Assembly: GCA_003819975.1 (NCBI GenBank)
Contig: RPPU01000167.1
Coordinates: forward strand, 1-8,349
Source: Desulfobacteraceae bacterium
GTDB taxonomy: Bacteria; Desulfobacterota; DSM-4660; Desulfatiglandales; HGW-15
Reading direction: 5' to 3'
Length of the DNA stretch: 8,349 nt
The position numbers were made by a program, and so were the translations under genes. Below, piece by piece: positions 6,083 to 8,349 of this stretch (position 1 is its first letter; each line of letters opens with the position of its first letter). Under the pieces are notes generated by a model, which saw only the letters and a list, made by a program, of their open reading frames with translations, was not told where the DNA came from and ran no database searches.

Positions 6083-7093
6083 TCAATTCCCTCTTCTTTT
6101 CTGAAATTGATTAACCGCCCGGTTGTGTTCGGCCAGGGTTTCGGAAAAGTAGTGCGAGCCGTTGTTTTTAGAAACAAAGAAGATATAATTGCTCGCGGTC
6201 GGCTCCAGAACCGCCTTGATCGCCGCGATGCCCGGGTTGGCAATGGGGCCGGGCGGCAGGCCGTAGATGACATAGGTGTTATAAGGCGTGCTTTGATGCA
6301 GGTCATTGCGGGTCAGGTTGCCGTTGAAATCTTTGATGCCGTAAATGGTGGTGGGATCGCTTTCGAGGCGCATACGTTTTTTCAAGCGGTTTAAGAACAC
6401 CCCGGCGATCAAGGGGCGTTCTTCAGCCACGCCGGTCTCTTTTTCCACAATCGATGCCAGGGTGACCACTTCGGCCAGGGTCAGGCCGGATTGGGCGATT
6501 TGGGCTTTGTACGGCTTGATCTCGGCCAGGAAGCGGTTGACCAGCGTATCCAGCACGGCTTGAGCGGGAAGGCCCTTGCTGAAGTAGTAGGTATCGGGAT
6601 AGAGATAACCCTCCAGGCTGGCGCCGGTGAGCCCGTAATTTTTTACTCTTTCGGGATCGAAAGCCAGGGCAACAAACTTGGTTTTATCGAGCAGGTTGTT
6701 GGCCGCAAAAAGTTCGGCGATCTGCCGGATGGTGTAGCCTTCGGGAATGGTCACGGCATGAGTGATGACCATGCCTTTTTTCATAATACCCAGGATGCGC
6801 AGGGGCGGCATGTCCGGGTTCAACAGATATTCACCGGCCTTGACTTTGGCGTCAATGCCGCGGAATCGGGCCCAGAACAAAAAAAGTTTTTTGTGCCGGA
6901 TCAGATTATTCGCTTCCAGCTCGCGGGCCACTTCTTTAAAGGAGAGGCCCGGCCGGATAAAAAAGACCTGGTCCTTGGCGTTGCCGGGGCCGGGGCTCAG
7001 CAGATAATAAGCCAAGCCGACGCTCAAGCCGATGATGATCAGAAAGAGCAGTCCGCAAACGGTCGCGATGGAACGGATAGGGGATTTTTTCAT
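6083..7093 (-). CDS. mltG: Endolytic murein transglycosylase MltG (YceG-like)
   Basis: Inner-membrane lytic transglycosylase that cuts nascent peptidoglycan glycan strands and helps set chain length. A single N-terminal membrane anchor lies at about residues 9-31 after a short KK-bearing cytoplasmic tail. A periplasmic region of LysM-like character follows (about 42-105). The catalytic YceG domain carries ASIVEKET, with the conserved Glu at 217 (E218 in E. coli MltG). Other family motifs are SLEGYLYPDTYY (159-170), ESDPT and YGLPPGPIANPG. At 336 aa it is full length. Start choice: an ATG at 7099 also exists, but the strong GGAGGA (complement of 7101-7106) is only 1 nt from it and 7 nt from the ATG at 7093. 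The later start is therefore preferred; using 7099 would add two residues. The gene converges on fabH and lies 151 bp downstream of the prenyltransferase gene, with palindromic repeats between. Confidence 0.94.
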   Translation of the reverse strand: MKKSPIRSIATVCGLLFLIIIGLSVGLAYYLLSPGPGNAKDQVFFIRPGLSFKEVARELEANNLIRHKKLFLFWARFRGIDAKVKAGEYLLNPDMPPLRILGIMKKGMVITHAVTIPEGYTIRQIAELFAANNLLDKTKFVALAFDPERVKNYGLTGASLEGYLYPDTYYFSKGLPAQAVLDTLVNRFLAEIKPYKAQIAQSGLTLAEVVTLASIVEKETGVAEERPLIAGVFLNRLKKRMRLESDPTTIYGIKDFNGNLTRNDLHQSTPYNTYVIYGLPPGPIANPGIAAIKAVLEPTASNYIFFVSKNNGSHYFSETLAEHNRAVNQFQKRRGN

Positions 7094-7100
7094 GGGCATT

Positions 7101-7106
7101 TCCTCC
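7101..7106 (-). promoter_or_regulatory. Ribosome-binding site deciding the mltG start
   Basis: GGAGGA on the minus strand lies 7 nt before the ATG at 7093 but only 1 nt before the in-frame ATG at 7099. Normal spacing favours 7093 as the true start. Confidence 0.7.
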
Positions 7107-7110
7107 GTGG

Positions 7111-7138
7111 GTAGGGGCGGATTCGAGACCTACCTCCT
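7111..7138. repeat. GTAGGGGC-family palindrome, short degenerate copy
   Basis: It begins GTAGGGGCGG (7111-7120) and continues with a right half, ATTCGAGACCTACCTCC, that closely matches the right half of the 3410-3462 element (TTTTGAAACCTGCCTC). The central AT-rich hairpin of that element is missing. It lies directly upstream of the mltG ribosome-binding site, so it would be in the mltG leader. Confidence 0.5.
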
Positions 7139-7188
7139 AGTGCGCTGTTCAGTTAATTATTGATAGTATCGTGCCCCTTTCTTTCGTC

Positions 7189-7213
7189 ACCCCGGCAGGA
7201 TGTTAGCCGGGGT
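7189..7213. repeat. REP/dRS3-like palindrome
   Basis: Perfect 8-bp inverted arms ACCCCGGC (7189-7196) and GCCGGGGT (7206-7213) enclose a 9-nt loop, flanked by CGTC on the left and CCAG on the right. The layout resembles the widespread GTCATTCCCGC...GCGGGAATCCAG type of dispersed intergenic repeat (dRS3-like in Neisseria). It lies between the prenyltransferase gene and mltG. No T-run follows on either strand, so a terminator role is not supported. Confidence 0.6.
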
Positions 7214-7230
7214 CCAGGATGATCTCGTTA

Positions 7231-7255
7231 CAAGCGACTCAACCTCAAGCGACTC
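7231..7255. repeat. Short direct repeat across the prenyltransferase stop
   Basis: CAAGCGACTC occurs at 7231-7240 and again at 7246-7255, a 15-bp period. The right copy holds the last codons and part of the stop of the prenyltransferase gene; the left copy lies just after it. A small slippage duplication is the simplest reading. Confidence 0.6.
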
Positions 7256-8153
7256 CCGCAAACCATCGGCTCAGAAACAAGCCGGCTGAAAGAAGCAGAC
7301 CGTGAGCCGCCAAGGTTTGGATATTCAGAGCTTGAGCCGGCACCACGCCTTCATGGGAGAGGTATTCACGCCACAGAATTTTCATGCCTTTCACGGCTAA
7401 AGGCAAGGCCACGAAAGGCAGCAGAACCCAGACGGACAGATGCGGTACAACCGCCAGAATCGGAAGGGTGATAAAAGCGGCGCTGATAATCAGGATATAA
7501 CCGTAACGCGCCCGCTGCGGACCCCATTGAACCACCAGGTTGTTCTTGCCGGCTTGGCGATCGGCTTCATAATCGGGAAACTCGTTGATCCAAATCACGC
7601 CGGCGATCAGAAAACCCTGCGGGATGCCCAAGAGAAAAGCGGGCAGGCTGAGTTGCGCGCTAAAGACATAATAAGCCCCCAGGGTGACGAGCGGACCGAA
7701 TGCGAAAAAAATCACGATTTCGCCCCAGCCGCGCGACATGAGCTGCAGGGGGGGCGAGGAATAGGTCCAGCCGGCCAAAAGCCCGAGCAAACCGATCACC
7801 GCCACCCAGGGCCGGCCGCTGAAGGTCAGCCAGGCTCCGCTGCAAAGGCCGATTGCAAAGCAGACAAGGGCCATAACCAGGATGGTGTCGGCTTTTATTT
7901 CTTGGTTTTGAATCACGCGGCTGCCGCCGCTGAAAGGGGTCAGGCGCAGATTGAGCGGGTCGCTGCCTTTGGCGTCATAATAATCGTTGATCAGGTTGGC
8001 GCCGAGATGCAGGGCCGCCACGCCCAAAAGGGCGATCAAAAACAAAGGCCAGGAAAAAAGGCCTTGGCTGAAAGCGTAAACCGCGCCGATGATCACGGGC
8101 ATGATCGAACCGGCCAGAAAAGGAGCCCGCAGGGCTCTGAGATAGACATGCAT
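7245..8153 (-). CDS. UbiA/MenA-family polyprenyltransferase
   Basis: Integral membrane enzyme of 302 aa that joins a polyprenyl diphosphate to an aromatic acceptor. It is probably MenA-type (1,4-dihydroxy-2-naphthoate to demethylmenaquinone). Both Mg-diphosphate motifs are visible: N56-D57-YY-D60-AKGS-D65 and N190-E-F-P-D194-YEA-D198. FSGGSRVIQ (74-82) is typical of MenA-like members. About eight to nine hydrophobic helices fill the rest, and the length is close to E. coli MenA (308 aa). The first motif has two residues between D60 and GSD, where E. coli MenA has three. The start is supported by AGGAGG (complement of 8165-8170) 11 nt upstream, a little long. No other menaquinone genes are present, so a different acceptor (for example a chlorophyll- or heme-type or other quinone substrate) is possible but less likely. 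It is preceded by a structured leader and a strong promoter. Confidence 0.88.
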   Translation of the reverse strand: MHVYLRALRAPFLAGSIMPVIIGAVYAFSQGLFSWPLFLIALLGVAALHLGANLINDYYDAKGSDPLNLRLTPFSGGSRVIQNQEIKADTILVMALVCFAIGLCSGAWLTFSGRPWVAVIGLLGLLAGWTYSSPPLQLMSRGWGEIVIFFAFGPLVTLGAYYVFSAQLSLPAFLLGIPQGFLIAGVIWINEFPDYEADRQAGKNNLVVQWGPQRARYGYILIISAAFITLPILAVVPHLSVWVLLPFVALPLAVKGMKILWREYLSHEGVVPAQALNIQTLAAHGLLLSAGLFLSRWFAGVA

Positions 8154-8236
8154 GGTTATGAGTTCCTCCTAATCATAAAAAAATAAGGCTTGCGAAGATT
8201 TTGGAGAAGTGTTTTAATCCTATCCTTGGGGGACGC

Positions 8237-8275
8237 ATTTCCCGGATTGCTTGTATGTCAGTAGGGCCGGGAAAT
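8237..8275 (-). promoter_or_regulatory. Leader hairpin upstream of the prenyltransferase gene
   Basis: Perfect 9-bp arms ATTTCCCGG (8237-8245) and CCGGGAAAT (8267-8275) enclose a 21-nt loop. It lies within the predicted leader of about 139 nt (about 8292 to 8154). A run of seven U residues (complement of 8177-8183) follows later, just before the ribosome site. On the plus strand the stem is followed by TTTTTA, but no plus-strand gene reads into it. I recognise no known riboswitch. Confidence 0.45.
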
Positions 8276-8298
8276 TTTTAGGCCTTTATTTGCCAGGT

Positions 8299-8327
8299 AG
8301 TGTAACGGAATCGTGCCGGAGAGTCAA
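8299..8327 (-). promoter_or_regulatory. Sigma-70-type promoter for the prenyltransferase gene
   Basis: On the minus strand the -35 TTGACT (complement of 8322-8327) is followed by a 17-bp spacer and the -10 TACACT (complement of 8299-8304). The expected start is near 8292. It is the best-spaced promoter on this strand and fits the start of the prenyltransferase unit. Nothing else was seen between 8328 and the window end. Confidence 0.65.
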
Positions 8328-8349
8328 TGTTTTTAAATATCGCCGGAAT

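Noticed and set aside
7189..7213. Palindrome as an intrinsic terminator of the prenyltransferase gene
   Set aside because: The stem is strong but neither strand has a T-run after it, and its flanks fit a dispersed repeat better.
7440..8186. Plus-strand open frame (248 codons) opposite the prenyltransferase gene
   Set aside because: It is the antisense shadow of a membrane protein gene with both Asp-rich motifs; the translated product is polar and shows no family signature.
1..8349. CRISPR array, tRNA, rRNA, insertion sequence or phage gene cluster
   Set aside because: No regularly spaced repeats with unique spacers, cloverleaf, rRNA-like stretch or transposase/integrase frame was seen. The heptamers are short tandem units without spacers.

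Overview
This 8.3 kb chromosomal-looking window encodes mostly cell-envelope and housekeeping functions. It has six protein genes. A partial primase-helicase-like gene runs off the left edge on the minus strand. It is followed by dsbD, an amidohydrolase and fabH on the plus strand, then mltG and a UbiA/MenA-type prenyltransferase on the minus strand. No tRNA, rRNA, CRISPR array, insertion sequence or transposase was seen.

The organism is most likely a diderm (Gram-negative type) bacterium of middling GC content. DsbD with an N-terminal periplasmic disulfide domain implies a periplasm. MltG implies peptidoglycan. FabH is type II fatty-acid synthesis, and the prenyltransferase suggests a membrane quinone, probably menaquinone. 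The mix of intergenic palindromes and heptamer repeats resembles genomes of uncultivated lineages such as Omnitrophota or Desulfobacterota-like groups, but that placement is a guess from style.

Layout: 1-1364 (-), primase-helicase-like protein with a zinc-ribbon-like cysteine set, a TOPRIM-like region whose acidic residues are replaced, and a RecA-type ATPase start. Its codon use changes abruptly near the ATPase domain. 1365-1543, divergent intergenic region with GTGAACC-type heptamers and a strong promoter placed so close to dsbD that the message would be almost leaderless. 1544-3352 (+), dsbD. 3353-3555, a nested palindrome and a terminator-like hairpin. 3556-4698 (+), metal-dependent amidohydrolase. 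4699-4922, a good promoter and a leader of about 120 nt with two look-alike GC-rich hairpins before fabH (4923-5921, +). 5922-6082, convergent gap carrying heptamer repeats in inverted orientation. 6083-7093 (-), mltG. 7094-7244, two different palindromic repeats. 7245-8153 (-), UbiA/MenA-type prenyltransferase, preceded by a leader of about 140 nt with a perfect 9-bp stem and a strong promoter at 8299-8327.

The genes do not form one operon. Most are separated by 145-225 bp with their own signals, so they look like independent units. No defence system or new multi-gene system is evident. The most interesting items are the degenerate primase-helicase with its codon break, the structured leaders of fabH and the prenyltransferase gene, and the near-leaderless dsbD promoter.
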